The translations under genes and the position numbers were made by a program. A stretch of 64,000 nt of DNA. Source: Pithys albifrons albifrons. Taxonomy: Eukaryota; Chordata; Aves; Passeriformes; Thamnophilidae. The notes beneath the pieces are model-generated. The model searched no databases. It was not told where the DNA came from and saw only the letters and a program-made list of their open reading frames with translations. Location of the stretch: NCBI RefSeq assembly GCF_047495875.1, contig NC_092471.1, positions 14,281,001 through 14,345,000 on the forward strand, written 5' to 3'. Positions within the stretch are counted from its first letter, which is position 1. Each line of letters opens with the position of its first letter. Below are positions 25,616-37,920 of this stretch, in pieces.

Positions 25616-26090
25616 TGTGCTGGTTTAAAGGTAGACCAGCAGGAGAAATGAGCTCAACACAAGAGAGATTATAAATTAGAGCTACAATTTAATAATAATA
25701 TTACAATAAATACACTGACTCAAAGGGAAATTGCTTTCAACTCACAAAACCCAGCAGCATAACCCAGTGTCCTGGGGCACAAACCCAAAGGGGTTTGTTA
25801 GCCCTTGTGCTGAGACCAGCATGGTTCCCCCAAGTCCAAAGCAAAAGGAAGTGAAAAACCTGTTGGTGTAGGCGATGACTGTAGTCTGGTCAAGAGTGGT
25901 GGCTGTGACTGCAGATTGCTCTGCACAGCAGTAACAGTTCTGGGGCTTTTTGGCAGCTTAAACTTGGAGATGCATCATGTTCTTGTGCTTTGCTTCCGTG
26001 CTGGCTCTGTTTCAGGCAAAGTATCCAACAACAGTATTCTGCATGTAATTGCCTCTTGTATATCCTTCCCTGTGACTCAACATTTGTGAC
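25616..26090. mobile_element. LTR-like dispersed repeat, probably avian ERV
   Basis: The left edge 'tgtgctggtttaaaggtaga' has the TG start and wording of an avian LTR family I recognise in outline. It is followed by 'agagagattataaattaga' and an AATAAA in 'acaataaatacactgactc'. The middle has a moderate-GC block ('ggtgtaggcgatgactgtag', 'agtggtggctgtgactgcag') in keeping with the same family. I could not find a matching duplication for the five bases aactg before 25616, so the right end is approximate and the copy may be truncated. Sense strand is not settled. No coding sequence. Confidence 0.5.
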
Positions 26091-28999
26091 AGGTCTACTT
26101 TAAAGACTATAGAATTCAGTGTAGTCTCATGGCACTGATGGAATGTGTGCAAGAGCAAAAAGAAGATGAGTTTATACAGAGGAAGGCTTTAGGCAACTTT
26201 ACAGATTTTGGAATCCAGACAAAAGTAAACCTCATATTGGTTCCTAACTCTCCATGTTTTGGAACACTCGTGACATCATCTGTTTGAAGAACTCTGGTAA
26301 CATTCAGTTGGAGTATAGAATTTGTGTGATATGTGTCCTTCCTCAAAAAGATGCTGTATGCTAGAGTTTATTCCTTTTCCCAAAGTGAAGATATTCAGGA
26401 ACATAAAAAAAAAAAAAGGGCAAGCTATCTGACACTAATGACCTTACTTGTAGCATGCAAAACAGCAAAATAAATGAAGGCAATGGGGGTGGTGACAGGG
26501 AAAATGACTGTTGGGAGATTTGACACAGAGGTGACCTGTTTGCTCCTCTGACTACTGTGGAGCTAATTAAACACAGCATCCCTAGAAATAAAGTGCTGGA
26601 GAGAGAGAGTGAGTAGTCAGTTGCTCTCACTGCATATGTCACTTGGGATTATGATTATACCCATTGCTAAAAGGCAGTTGAATAAGCAAATGTTGTTTTG
26701 CAGGAAATAGGAAAAAATTCCATCTATCGTACTCTACAGCGAGACATGAAATGTATAATTCTGGTAATGAGCACTGGAAGTATGAACTATGTTTTGAGCC
26801 ATTTGAGTTATTTTTTTAAGCTGCCCTTCCCCTACTCTGTTTAAAGAGAAGGAAAAATGACTTTATGTAACAAATGCATTTTGTTGATATAAGAGTGTAT
26901 ATCTCAGGCTTATGCTGAAATCTGTCTCGGTGCTTTAATGCTTTGGGGCTTTGTTAATTTTGTTCCCAAACTCCATCACTGGACGTGCTTCCTTAGCCCC
27001 ACACCCTGGGCAGTGCAGATCTCCTGATTGAGGATTCCTGCGGGGTACACGTTTGAATCCCAAAAGACTTGCATTTTATTTTTTCACTGCTCACTTTTTT
27101 TTTTCAAGGATATGATGGGACTGCTACAAAATCCCAAACTTTCAAAACTGTGATCCATAACCATAGCAGTAACATGTCGGCTCTCAGTGTCACCTCTGGT
27201 CTGTGAGGTGACACTCGTGCTCCTTCAAATCTGGGGTGTCCCAGGGGCTTTGGCTCAGGGTAAATGCTGCAGCCAAAGGTGGGGATGGGGCTAGAGGTGC
27301 ATGGGGGCTTTGGCTTTTCCTGGGCCAGGCTGACAAGAGTGTGCGTGCCCCAGGGAGCGGGAGGGAAAGGGGAGAAGCTGGTCCTGGCAAGTGCCACATG
27401 TCTGGGCTGATCCTCTGGGACATGCAGGTGGATCAGAGGTGGTCTCTTCATGTTTCCTGTGAGGAAGGTGTGTGAACAGAGTGCCATGACAGTGTTTCAG
27501 TCTCCTGGGCTCTCCTGGTTGACTTACCTGTTACCTGTGCTCAGGTCTCTGTGCTAACCATAATCTCTAGCTCCCCCCCCTTATTGCCTCCATAAGTGTG
27601 ACAGAGCCTCATGTCACCCCCAGCCTGTCTCTGGTAACACGTTGTACACTTAAACACCCAGATTTGGGGGTCACTCTGTTCTGGTTGCCCTGTTTGTGTG
27701 GGGATGTCCCCTCAATCCTGTCCTCCTGCATGGCCCAGCCCTGCTCCTCTCCTCAGGTGAGGTGAACACAATGGGGGGCTTCTGTACTTTTCTCCCCGAT
27801 GACATCAATTGATCCTAAACCAAAAAAAAGCTGTAGTGTGCCCTTTTCCTTTATGTAATAATGTTTTTGCTGCTGAGACCCTGATCTGGTGTATGGTTCA
27901 GAGGAGTGCTCCCACACTGTACCAGACACACTTTCTGCCCTGTGCCAAACACAGGCTGAAGCCCTACAGATGTTTTTTAACAAAGCAACACGAAGACCAC
28001 CTTTTCTGTCCCGCCATGTGCTTCACTGCATGCACAGCGAGTTTCTCTTGACTCTCTGTGCGTGGGGCAGGGTGAGCAGAGCAGCCTGATTGCCCTGCTG
28101 GGAGCACACCCACACCTCCCATTTGTGGGGCTGTGACCTGGAGTGTTGGGAGAGACAGCCTGACACTTCGAAAAGCAGCAATAGATTGGTCCACAGCTGT
28201 GGGTGCCTCTCATCGGAGCAGAGCTGACATGCTGAGTGAAGGATATAATGTTTCCCGTGTTTCCCCTGAGCAAATTCATTGGGATGAAATTGAAGCCTGT
28301 TTCCTGCTTCTTAACACTCTCTGATTCTGCAACTGTTTGCAGCACCCTCCTGGGTCCTCTTCAAATATGTATCTAAATCAAACAGTCTCTTACCTCTTTG
28401 TTGCTCTTTTCCTCTGGCAGTGTTTTTGCTGGATGGCTCCCCCTGTGCCAGTGTCCCTTCCCTGTGTGTGTTATCTCAGGCAGGGACAGCTCAGAGATCA
28501 TCAGAATTGCTGGGAGTCAGTAGAGAAGAAGAAGGGAAGCAGATCAAGAGGGCTGTGAAAGAACAGATGTGCTGGTCAAATCTATTAATGTATGAAGCAC
28601 AAAGGCCCCCTTTTCTTCTTTTGATTCTGGAAATGAAGTAGGGAAGGAAAGGCTGCTTCTTCCCACATCTTTGGGAGAGTTGGTGGCATTCTCCTGTTTA
28701 CACTAGGGTTAGAGCTGCTGCTCAGAAGGTTATCCAGAACACCACAGGCACTTTCTGCAGGGGATGTTCAGCCAAACCTATGCCAGACAAAATCCATATG
28801 ATGAGATGATTTTCCAAAGGCTATTTTGGCCCTGTGTGTGTTCTTTAGCTGCTGCAGTGCAATCAAGTCATTCTGTGACTGAAGTCTGAGGTCACCAGTG
28901 CCACCTCTTCTAGTTTCTGTCAGTGGAGGGAGCTGATGTGTGCAGTTACTGGGAAAGGAAAATATTCTTTTGAATTCTTACAAAGGAGTAGAAACATAA
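26091..28999. other. Unannotated noncoding DNA with a GC-richer centre
   Basis: No gene is supported. Between about 27100 and 28100 the GC content rises and open frames overlap on both strands (largest 127 codons, minus, 27104-27487), but CpGs are few and no domain or splice structure is visible. A run of 13 A lies at 26405-26417. Confidence 0.6.
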
Positions 29000-29462
29000 T
29001 TTATGCCACTCATCTTTAGCACTGCTGGGGTCACAATATCCTTCGGGCAACCACCTCCTCTGGCATGGCGCTCCTGCACAGGATGCAGGTGGATCTGCTC
29101 CCCTGTGGACGCCCATGGGCTGCAGGGGCACAGCTGCCTCACCATGGGCTGCAGGGGAACCCTGCTCCAGCATCTGGAGCACCCCCTGCCCCTTCTGTAC
29201 TGATCTGGGTGTCTGCAGGGCTGTTTCTGTCACATATATTTTCACTCTTCTCTCTGTCTGAAATTGCTTCTGCACAATAACTTCCCCCCTTCTCAAATAC
29301 ATTATCCCAGAGGTGCTGCCACCATCATTAATAGCCTTGGCCTTTGCCAGTGGTGGGTCCGTCTTGAAGCCAGCTGGCCTTGGCTCTGTGAGACGCTTCT
29401 CATAGAAGCCAACCATGCACTGCCCCTGCTACCAAAACCGTGCCATGCAAACCCAATATAAT
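29000..29462 (-). mobile_element. Fragment of a common avian dispersed repeat, probably LTR-derived
   Basis: The plus strand carries phrases I recognise from a repeat abundant in bird genomes: 'catgggctgcaggggcacag', 'ccttctgtactgatctgggt', 'tcccagaggtgctgccacca', 'tggtgggtccgtcttgaagc' and 'gctaccaaaaccgtgccatg' (one base off at its start here). On the minus strand a TATTTGAG box-like sequence sits near 29293-29300, in the place of a promoter, which supports an LTR origin. The minus strand has an open frame of 156 codons (28946-29416) almost entirely inside the element. It has no known domain and I regard it as repeat-borne rather than a gene. The far end is truncated near 29000. Confidence 0.65.
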
Positions 29463-29631
29463 ATGATGCAAGGAGAAGTTTTAATACTTAATGGAAAGTC
29501 AAGTCCTGTATGAAGAAACTACTGGCTGTGTTATACAAAGAGATGAGACACCATCCACAGAGCTTCTCCTGGGCCAGTTTCCTGCATTAAACTCTCTTGC
29601 TGTTATTGGAGTTAGCAGCTGTGTGGTGGAG

Positions 29632-29672
29632 GAAATTCTGGAGAAATTTACAGAAATTCTGGAGAATTTACA
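29632..29672. repeat. Tandem duplication of a ~21-bp unit
   Basis: Two adjacent copies, 29632-29652 and 29653-29672, share 'gaaattctggagaa' followed by 'tttaca' and differ by one A. This is a simple replication-slippage product. Confidence 0.9.
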
Positions 29673-32600
29673 GCTTTAGTTGCTATAAATTCTGGCTGTC
29701 CAGTCTCTTGTAAAGGCAGCTGCTTTTGATATACGTCCACTTTTCTGCACCTGGGCATTCTGTGTATAACAGATGTGGTGTCCATCCTGCTGTGCATGTC
29801 AATACCCTCTGCATATGAAATCAAGTGGGGTTGATCAGCTAGAGAGGGGAAAAAGATCATTTTTTTTTGTCTAATGTGTTACCCTCATTTTTATAGGAAT
29901 CTTCCTGGACTACTTTTTCACAGGCTATTCCATTATATCTTTCTCATTTTTACCAGTTTACATTAACAGTGGTATGAATTCATTCATACTGCTGTGCTAT
30001 ATGTAGACTCTCAAAAGGTGCTTAATTTCCATTGAAAATATTCATATGCAAATGTTCTATATTTTTGAAGTGGTAGCAGTTCTGCTGAGGAGGTATATCC
30101 GCCTCTATTATACCACACAACAGATTTCTTTTATATTTAGATTTTTACTCTGAGAAGAGAGCAATGTACTAGCTGAAAATTGGTTGAATACCAAAATGAA
30201 GTGCTGGCTTTGGATTGTCAAAATTAGACCTTTTTAAAAAAAAGGAATTAATAGCTCCCAGTTTCTGTCTTGTTGGTGTTGCTGTGTTCAAGGAATGCTC
30301 TTAGGCCTGTTACTGCAGTCTCTGCCAGTTGTCCCTCCCTTGTTGCAGGCATTTCTGTGTAGCTTGGGGAGGTGCTGTTCTTCTGTAGTGTTTCAATGAG
30401 TGAAGACATCTCTGCCTCATGTGGCCCAGTGCTGCTGGTCCCATGCAATGAAGGGAGAGTAATACTCTGGCTTTATGAAAAGGAAAAAAAAAAAACCCTT
30501 GGCATTTTAAAATATCCCTTTGGGGAATGACTTTGCATTTTGTTTTTGTTTGTTTGTTTTTTTTTAAACTAACTGTCTTGTATTTTTGTATTCTTTATGT
30601 TCTCTGATGTTTTCAGAATAAATATAAAGCAGCAGGAGGGATTGACTTTAAAAGGTAAAATTCTGGGCTGTTGCAAGGATGGGAGTATAATTATAGCCCT
30701 GTTTCTTACACTGAACCATTGTTTCTTGGTGGTAGACTGGTATTGCTGAGTCTGAGTAGTGTTTTGAGCTATGCCCAAACTGGTGGCAGAATCTGCATGA
30801 CTTAACACAGTTTGTAATCTTTAAGGATCTTTTGTTTTCCAACTAAGTGTTTGTTTTGAAATAAGTACTATTTTTTATCAGTTGTTTGATGCATAGGATT
30901 ATTTTGCTTTTAAACTGAGTAATTTGCAGGGAGAAAAATATTTCCAAGATGGCAAAGAGTTAATATTTCTGTAAGAACAGGAAAATCTGAAAGTGTCTTT
31001 TTACCATAAATGAATGGGTAGACATTCATTAATGTGGACTGAAAACCTCCATCTGATGCAAAAAACCTTGTCATGGGTCAGTTTTACAAGCTGCTGAAAG
31101 TCTATGAAAATCAGAATGATTGGAAGTAAAGCTATCAATATAAGGAGATGTGTCAGCTCTTGCAGGGGATGTGATTGCAGATGTTCATAGGAAGAACGCT
31201 AAATCCTTGTCCTGACATGAATTTTTATAAACCTTTCTGCCAGCAAGATGAAACAAATGAGGTAATACACTTGTTTCAGTATTCATCACATTTGGCTCAG
31301 CTAAAAATAGTTCTTTAAGTCAGTATTATAATACATCAGAGCATTAGATTTTTGTGGGTGGGAAAATAACTTTCCTGTCCTATGGAATATGAACTCTGGG
31401 GACTTTTCCTGTTCAGCAACAGAATGAAAGCTGGAGCCTTTCAAAGTCAGAATGTATTTTTTTTAATTTAAATTGTAATATTGATGGGGAGTGTAGATAC
31501 AGCAGCAAAACCACCCAGAAGCTGGGGCTTATGGAGCTGGGATATTGACTGCTCTGATTTTAAGTTCCTACCCTGAATAGTGCACAATATGGGGATTTTG
31601 AAGGATGCCAAGTATTCAGAATGGCAGCCTGACTGGAGGATTGGAAACAGTAGCTTTGAAGTGTGATTTTTCTTTATTTTTTTAATTTTTGAAGTCCTCT
31701 GGATACTCTTTGTGAGACAAACAGGCCATATCTGTGGGTTATGTGCTTCTTGCAGAACTGTGTGTGTGCATCCACAATAAATGCCTGCAGTTGGACGCTG
31801 CACAGAACTCAGCCTGCTGTCTCTCCGTGTCTCTCCTGTGGCTCACCACAAATCCAGCAGGACTTGGGAAGCTTTGCAGCAAAAGTGTGAAAAAGGAGGG
31901 CTGAGGACACCAGGTTTAACTTTTGCGCAGCTCCTGGGAATAGTGTGAGTTGTAGAGGTTGTCAAAAAATGTCCCTTCTGCTTTGCAAAGTTTGATCAAA
32001 TGAGAAAGAAGTATAAACTTTGGGGAGGAGAAGAGCATATGCAAGGAATAAACACAAGTCAATCAGAAAAGAGAACATTTTATTGGAAATACTGTGATGG
32101 TTCCATGTGCAAATAATTCCTTAAACTCTATGGTCAGAACTTGCTTACCAAAATGCCTTGTGCCATCCCAGTGTAGATGTGAAATATAAACTCTTTAGGG
32201 ATAATGGAACTAAAGATGCACCAAGAGGTATTGTCCTTGCTCTAATTTGAGAAGGACTAATTAATCAGATTGGATTTTTTGGACAACAAAAACATTCTTT
32301 TTTGCTGTCATGAAACATTAGACACAGTTATTGCTGACATGAGTTTTTAAAGTGTGGGGCAAAGATTGAGAGCAGGATGTAGGAACAGGAAAGAGCACTC
32401 CTGGAGCAGTAATAAGGAAAGAAATCCAGCAAGCAGGAGCAGTTCTTCTGTTTATAGAGAAAGGATTATAGAAGGTAAGGCATATGTGCTGCATGACTGA
32501 AGATCAATATGAATTCCATCTCCTTACAGGCATATTGATCTTGAACACGTACATCACTCGTAATCTCCCTGCTGTAACTGGCAAATGAAAGTATAAAAAA

Positions 32601-35600
32601 TGAGGATGGCAGGACTGTGAGTTAGGAGATTAAAGAAGAGAAATGTAAGAAGTGAACACTTTTGATCCTTGGAATGTGAAAAGCACAAGGTCATCTGCTG
32701 TTGTGACTAGGTTGACTATAAAAGCTAAGTGATTCATTGATTTCGTACACATACCTTGTAAAATATTTAGGTTTGTATCATATAATCTTCCTTTCCATTA
32801 ACCAGAACTGAATCACTTTATAAGCAGCTTGAGTTTAGTGTATCAGTCAAAGATTGATTGTGCCTAGGAACTGTGTCTAGATTTGGGAAGACACTATTTA
32901 TGTGGTTTTAAGAGTTGAGCAGATAGTAAGAAAAAAAAATTGTAGGCATTTCTGTGAATTGGTAAGTGGCAATTTCTGTGTTGTTTGTTTGTTGCTTGTC
33001 TATTTTGTTTTTTTTTTTTAAAGTGACATTCAGTAAAGAGCAAAGTTCTTTTTATAAAATGGTCTTTCCACTTCAAAGAAGTTAGTATTACCAGTAGAAT
33101 TGGCCTTGTTTATATCAATATCATTCCATGGATAAAACCAAATGATATCTCTGATCTCTGATTTGGCTGTGACTAATTGTGCCATTTGCATGGATGAATA
33201 TAAGCAGGCAGGTCCTTGTGATGCAAAGGCAAGTACTTAATCTTTTGTAGAAAGTAAGGAGATTTGTTATAGAATTTAAGACCCTTTCATTCCCAGACCA
33301 AGGAAACCTTGCCCCAAAAATGAGTTTCCAAGACAAACTCCAGGGATGTTCACTGACTGTAAGAGTGTACAGGTGAAAACTGTGTGTTGTAAGGTGGAGA
33401 CTCTAGGGCTTCATTATTTGTGGGCTCAGAGCTACTATATTGTCCCCACTTCACAGAAAGAAGTCAGACGATGGAGTTATGTAAGTGTGGTACTCAAAAA
33501 GAATGTGTTGAAGACATGCAATGAGTGACATGTGAATGGTATTGAGAAAATTGCTTTAAATAAGAAATGTAGTGGTATTTCAATTGACATGGAGTCATGT
33601 GTGTGATTCTCATTAAGCAGCATAAGCAAGGTTTAACTGTGGCTGAGTATGAGGTCTGGCCAGCTTTTTAGGACTTCTGCATGAACCATGGCTGTAGCTG
33701 CCCTGCTTTAGTCCTGAGTCCTGTACAAAGTGCTGTTCTTTCACAGACTTCGAGAACCCCATGTGAATGATTCACTGCAAACTGCTGTGTAATGATTCTG
33801 CCAAGTTCAAAAGGGAAGTTGAGAGAACAGAGAAAAATGAGGGATGTCAGCAAGTATAACTCTCACCACACCTCTGCAATATTTTTTTTCCTGACTCTGT
33901 GGAGATGAAGATGTCTTTTGTTCATGGCTCAGCATTTATTCCCAAACCAATGTCTAAGGAGATTACTGAAGCAATTCTTGTGTGCGTGTTTATCCACAGT
34001 ACTTGTGGATATTAACTGAATGCAGGGGTTGCTAATATTAGCATTTGTGTATCTTTGTAAAACAGTATTTAAACAAAATTTGTTAAACACTTAGGTTAAG
34101 CTATTGACTTTTATTGCTGTTATACAGATCTCATTTTGCTGTCATTGCCCATATTGAACCATGACATTTTATTGGTAACTGATCAGAACTGAGATTCTGT
34201 TTTCTTTTGGGGATGGGGAGAAGGACATATTAGTTTGAATACATATGGCTATTTGGGATTGAAATCTTCAAGTCTGACACAGTTGGCAAGTGACTGTCAG
34301 TGTGGTTTACTACAACTTAAACTTTCCAAGCTATGCTGAAATAATATTTTTAAATGAAATTTAAAGTGCACTGTAACCTGCTGTTCAGTGGGAGCATTAG
34401 ACAAGTATCACCTGAAAATTTTCCCTGTATGAGTAGGGAATCAGAGATGTGGCACTACCCTTACTTTGAGTTACTAACATTAAGGATATAGCTGAATGAA
34501 TTTAATGTGCTTTTCTCCATGTGGCTGTACAAAATACATAGATGTTAAAATGGATGTGTGAAACTAATAACTCACTTCTATATCAAGCCCTCCACACAAT
34601 CTATTGATTAATAAATAATGTACTTGATGCAAAAAGAATGCATTCAAGACATGATTCATTTTCCAATGAAAGAATTTATTGAAAAATTAATTGGGGAGCA
34701 TTTTTATGAAACATTTAATCTGAAATCATAATATCATTAAAGAAGGTCAGTTAGCTAAGCAATCTCATGCATCTTTGTGCAAAATTTCCCATTATCATCA
34801 TGCTTCTGTTCCCTTTTCCCCCCGTAATAAACTTTTTTAAAATTTTTATTCCTGTACCGTTCATTACATTGCATTTTGGTCCACAGAAGGACTATGTTAA
34901 TATTCTCTTCACTAGTGCCCTCCATCTTTTCTTTCAAGCTTGGTCTTCTAAAAGGTGGCTGTAAGAAGACTAATGCAGTGTGCTATGAACACCCTGCAAG
35001 AGTTCCTTGTTACTGCGGAAAAAGGCAGAAAAGCTGATCTGAGTAAAGCTGGGTGGGGATCAATGGCAGGTCATCCTCCTGCAGTGCCTGCTGATGGTGG
35101 GCTTATTCTCTCTCTGTGGCAGGTGGGTGGTATCTCTGCCTTCAACAGTGTAATTTCTGATAGAGCCATTTCTGACAGAGCCACTTCCAAAGTGCCTTGG
35201 CCACCATGCCCCAAGTGCTCCTGGCCAGAGCAATACTTCCTAAAGTATTTGAAAATATTAGGCTGGCATACTCAAAACTAAAATGTGAAGCAAATACCCA
35301 CCTGAGTCACTTCACGTCATCTCACCTGAGAAGAGAGGAGTATTTCCTTTTTAATAGTAAGCAATTCTTTATGTAGAGGCTGTTGCAGCAGGAGGGATGA
35401 TTGACTTGGATATACATATTTTTGGAAGAAGCTTTTTTCCTCCTTGTTGACAGCCCTGTAATTGGGACGATGCTATTTATGTGAAAGGAAGAAGGAGGCG
35501 TTTCTTAATTGCCTTACAGGTAACTGAAGTAGAAAACAATTAAACATGGACAGATATAATAACAGGCATCCATCAAAATAAATGATTCTGCGAGGCTGAG

Positions 35601-36218
35601 AGTTCCAGGTGTCCTGTTAGTCCCCTCCTTTAATTTAAACAAGGGCCATTGAAGTAATCTCTCTTGAGGCAGACACTACTTTATAATACTTCTTAGTATA
35701 ATGCCAGTGAGCTGCTTGCACTGTAACACACAGCACCCAGTCAGCTGGGACTGAAACTCTTAGTGGTCCAAATCAGGCTACGTGTGCCATGTTGTGAACC
35801 ATAACAAGTGCTCTCCCCTGTTGCTGGGAGGCTGCAGGGCTGGGGTGGTGCTCAGGAATCCCTTCGGTGCAGGGAGCAAGGGCTGCAGTTGCAGGGTGAG
35901 CTCGTGGGGAATTGCAGATCCTTCACATAACGAAGAGCACCTGTGGCTGCAGCCAGGTGGGCACTCAGACACAGGTGCTAATGATCCCCAGCCTTTCCTG
36001 CCCTCACAATGTGAGGACATAAAAACTCAGGGGGTGGGTTGCTTGGGGTATTTGGGGGTGTTGGTTTAAGCTGTTATTTTGTCATTCTGTAATGATGAAA
36101 TTATTTTAAGGATCTGGACATCTAAGTCTCTGCTGGTGGGAACCCTAGGATGGAGCTTCCAGGTAAGGCAGCCTGGTGTGACTGTGAGCAAGGGATGTGC
36201 AGCTTTGCAGAGGGCTTG
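29673..36218. other. Unannotated noncoding DNA
   Basis: No gene is seen. Low-complexity pieces are a run of 12 A at 30484-30495, a TTTG/T-rich stretch at 30541-30565 and a run of 12 T at 33008-33019. A poly(A)-signal-like site at 31776-31781 with CT-rich sequence after it is discussed as a finding. A GC-richer patch lies at about 35780-36010 without domain-bearing frames. The largest open frames are 108-111 codons and unrecognisable. Confidence 0.6.
35154..35183. repeat. Tandem duplication of a 15-bp unit
   Basis: The units 'tttctgatagagcca' and 'tttctgacagagcca' lie head to tail with one mismatch. Confidence 0.9.
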
Positions 36219-36273
36219 GTCCCAGCTCAGGTGGTGTGAGAGTGACTGCCTGAGTGATTCCTGCATGGTGAGA
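36219..36273 (+). repeat. Unnamed dispersed repeat, copy A
   Basis: This 55-bp block matches 49004-49058 on the same strand without gaps, with about 8 mismatches. The first 19 bases, 'gtcccagctcaggtggtgt', are identical. I do not recognise the family. The similarity probably extends further at lower identity, but I could not align it with confidence. Confidence 0.65.
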
Positions 36274-37856
36274 CAGGGAAGGTTCCTTAGCCATGGAGGT
36301 AATGGCTTAGGGATCCAGAGGAGCAGTGTGAGGCAAGGCTGTGCTGCTGTGCACAGGGAAGTACAGTGCAGGCAGAGGAAGTGGAACTGATGGAGGAGCA
36401 GCTTGGAAGATGAGGGATTGATAGAGCAGAGGGTCTAGGATATGGACAGGATCTTCACCTGGACAAGAGGGCAAATTCTACTTTGGGAGCAAATTTGACC
36501 CCTAAGCTACTCTTAAATGATCAGTGCAAGGACAGGCATCTTGCTGTTATCAGTGAACTAATTCTTAGTTCTTGGAGTCTGTGCTTTCCACTGGGAAGTT
36601 AACTTGCTAGAATGCAGCAAAATAAGGTCAATTGTTCAAAAACTGAGCTAAGAGAAGATATTTCCTTGCTGGTTTGCTTTGGTATTTGTCAGTAAGATTA
36701 AAACATCTTTCAGAACTAGACAGAATTGAAGTATATTAACTTAATTGGCATGTTATGTAGATTAATAAAGTCTAATGCTTGGAGGTTGTAAGTATATTTA
36801 GAGTTTATTATGACTGTTAATCAGAATTAAAAAGTTATGAAGGAATTAGAAAGCTCTGAGGAAATTTCAATGCCATAAGGACCCTTCTACTCATATAGCC
36901 CTTTGGTATTAACTTACTGCCAATATATCAACTTGTCATAAAAATGTAAATGCAGACTATATTGGTACTGCAATATCCTTTTAGCATTAATTTCGTATAT
37001 GTTGTTGCTAGGAGAGCCTGCATTGGACACTGACTGTGCCAGCAATAGAATGCCTTCATGGTTTTCTGAAATCCTGGACAAATTCCTGTGTGTCCCAGAG
37101 CAAAGATCCTTGGGATTGTTTTCTTTCTTAATTCACAGCATATTTTTGAAGTATTCAGAGAGACTGTGACTGCTCTGAATTTGGCACAGGTAAAAAGTTT
37201 TGGCCTGATTGTTAAAAATGGAGTTCAGTTATAGGCTGAGAAAATATTAAACCTTTTAGAGCTATAGGGAAGACATTGTTTGTTTGTTCTCAAATCTGCT
37301 ACATAGAGTGTGAGGTTTTGTGGTGTTGAGAGGATCTGTTCATGTCTAAATGCAGGATAAAGAAGTAATTTGCTTTGCCTTGCTCTTTGACTATGCTGTT
37401 AGAAACCCATGTTGAGGGCACAGGAGCCAAAAGCAGTTTTAGAAGTTTGATCATAAATATTTCAAAATACTCAACATTTTTTTCAATTCCTTCTTTGATC
37501 TCCTGGTTTATGAAGTGCGGGATCAACTTTATTTGTGACTAATTCCACAAACTTTGGTGGAATTCTGCCCAAGGATAAATTATCCCATGATGATTAATTA
37601 TGTAGTTTCCTATCCAATGTGCTTTCTTAGCAAACCTATAAACTCTGTTAAAAGCTGTGCAGAGGTAAGTGATGCTTGTTGTTCTGTAGTGAAGTGCAAA
37701 AGTAGTCTCTTGAGTTCCTCATCCCCTGCCAGTTTTTTTCCTACCATGTGTACAGTAAATTTCATAAAATATTAACATATGGTAAATATTTAATACATAA
37801 TTTATTTGCATTATATAAGTTCACTCTCCAATATATGAAGTACTGAATAGATAGTT
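36274..37856. other. Unannotated noncoding DNA
   Basis: No gene or repeat is recognised. Sequence is AT-rich with scattered short open frames. Confidence 0.65.
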
Positions 37857-37920
37857 ATATAAATATTTTAAAGTGACAAATATATAAATATTTAAATCAC
37901 CAATATAAATATTTTAAATG
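37857..37920. repeat. AT-rich three-copy imperfect tandem repeat
   Basis: The core 'atataaatattttaaa' recurs with small changes at 37857, 37882 and 37903, so spacing is 25 and 21 bp. Each unit contains the self-complementary aaatattt. It is low-complexity DNA prone to unwinding or slippage. No function is implied. Confidence 0.85.

Noticed and set aside
27040..27062. tRNA T-arm-like 'acacgtttgaatccc'
   Set aside because: No matching A box or acceptor stem is found upstream.
27104..28100. Possible CpG-island promoter with overlapping open frames
   Set aside because: GC is raised but CpGs are few, no domains or splice structure are seen, and frames overlap on both strands as expected in GC-richer noncoding DNA.
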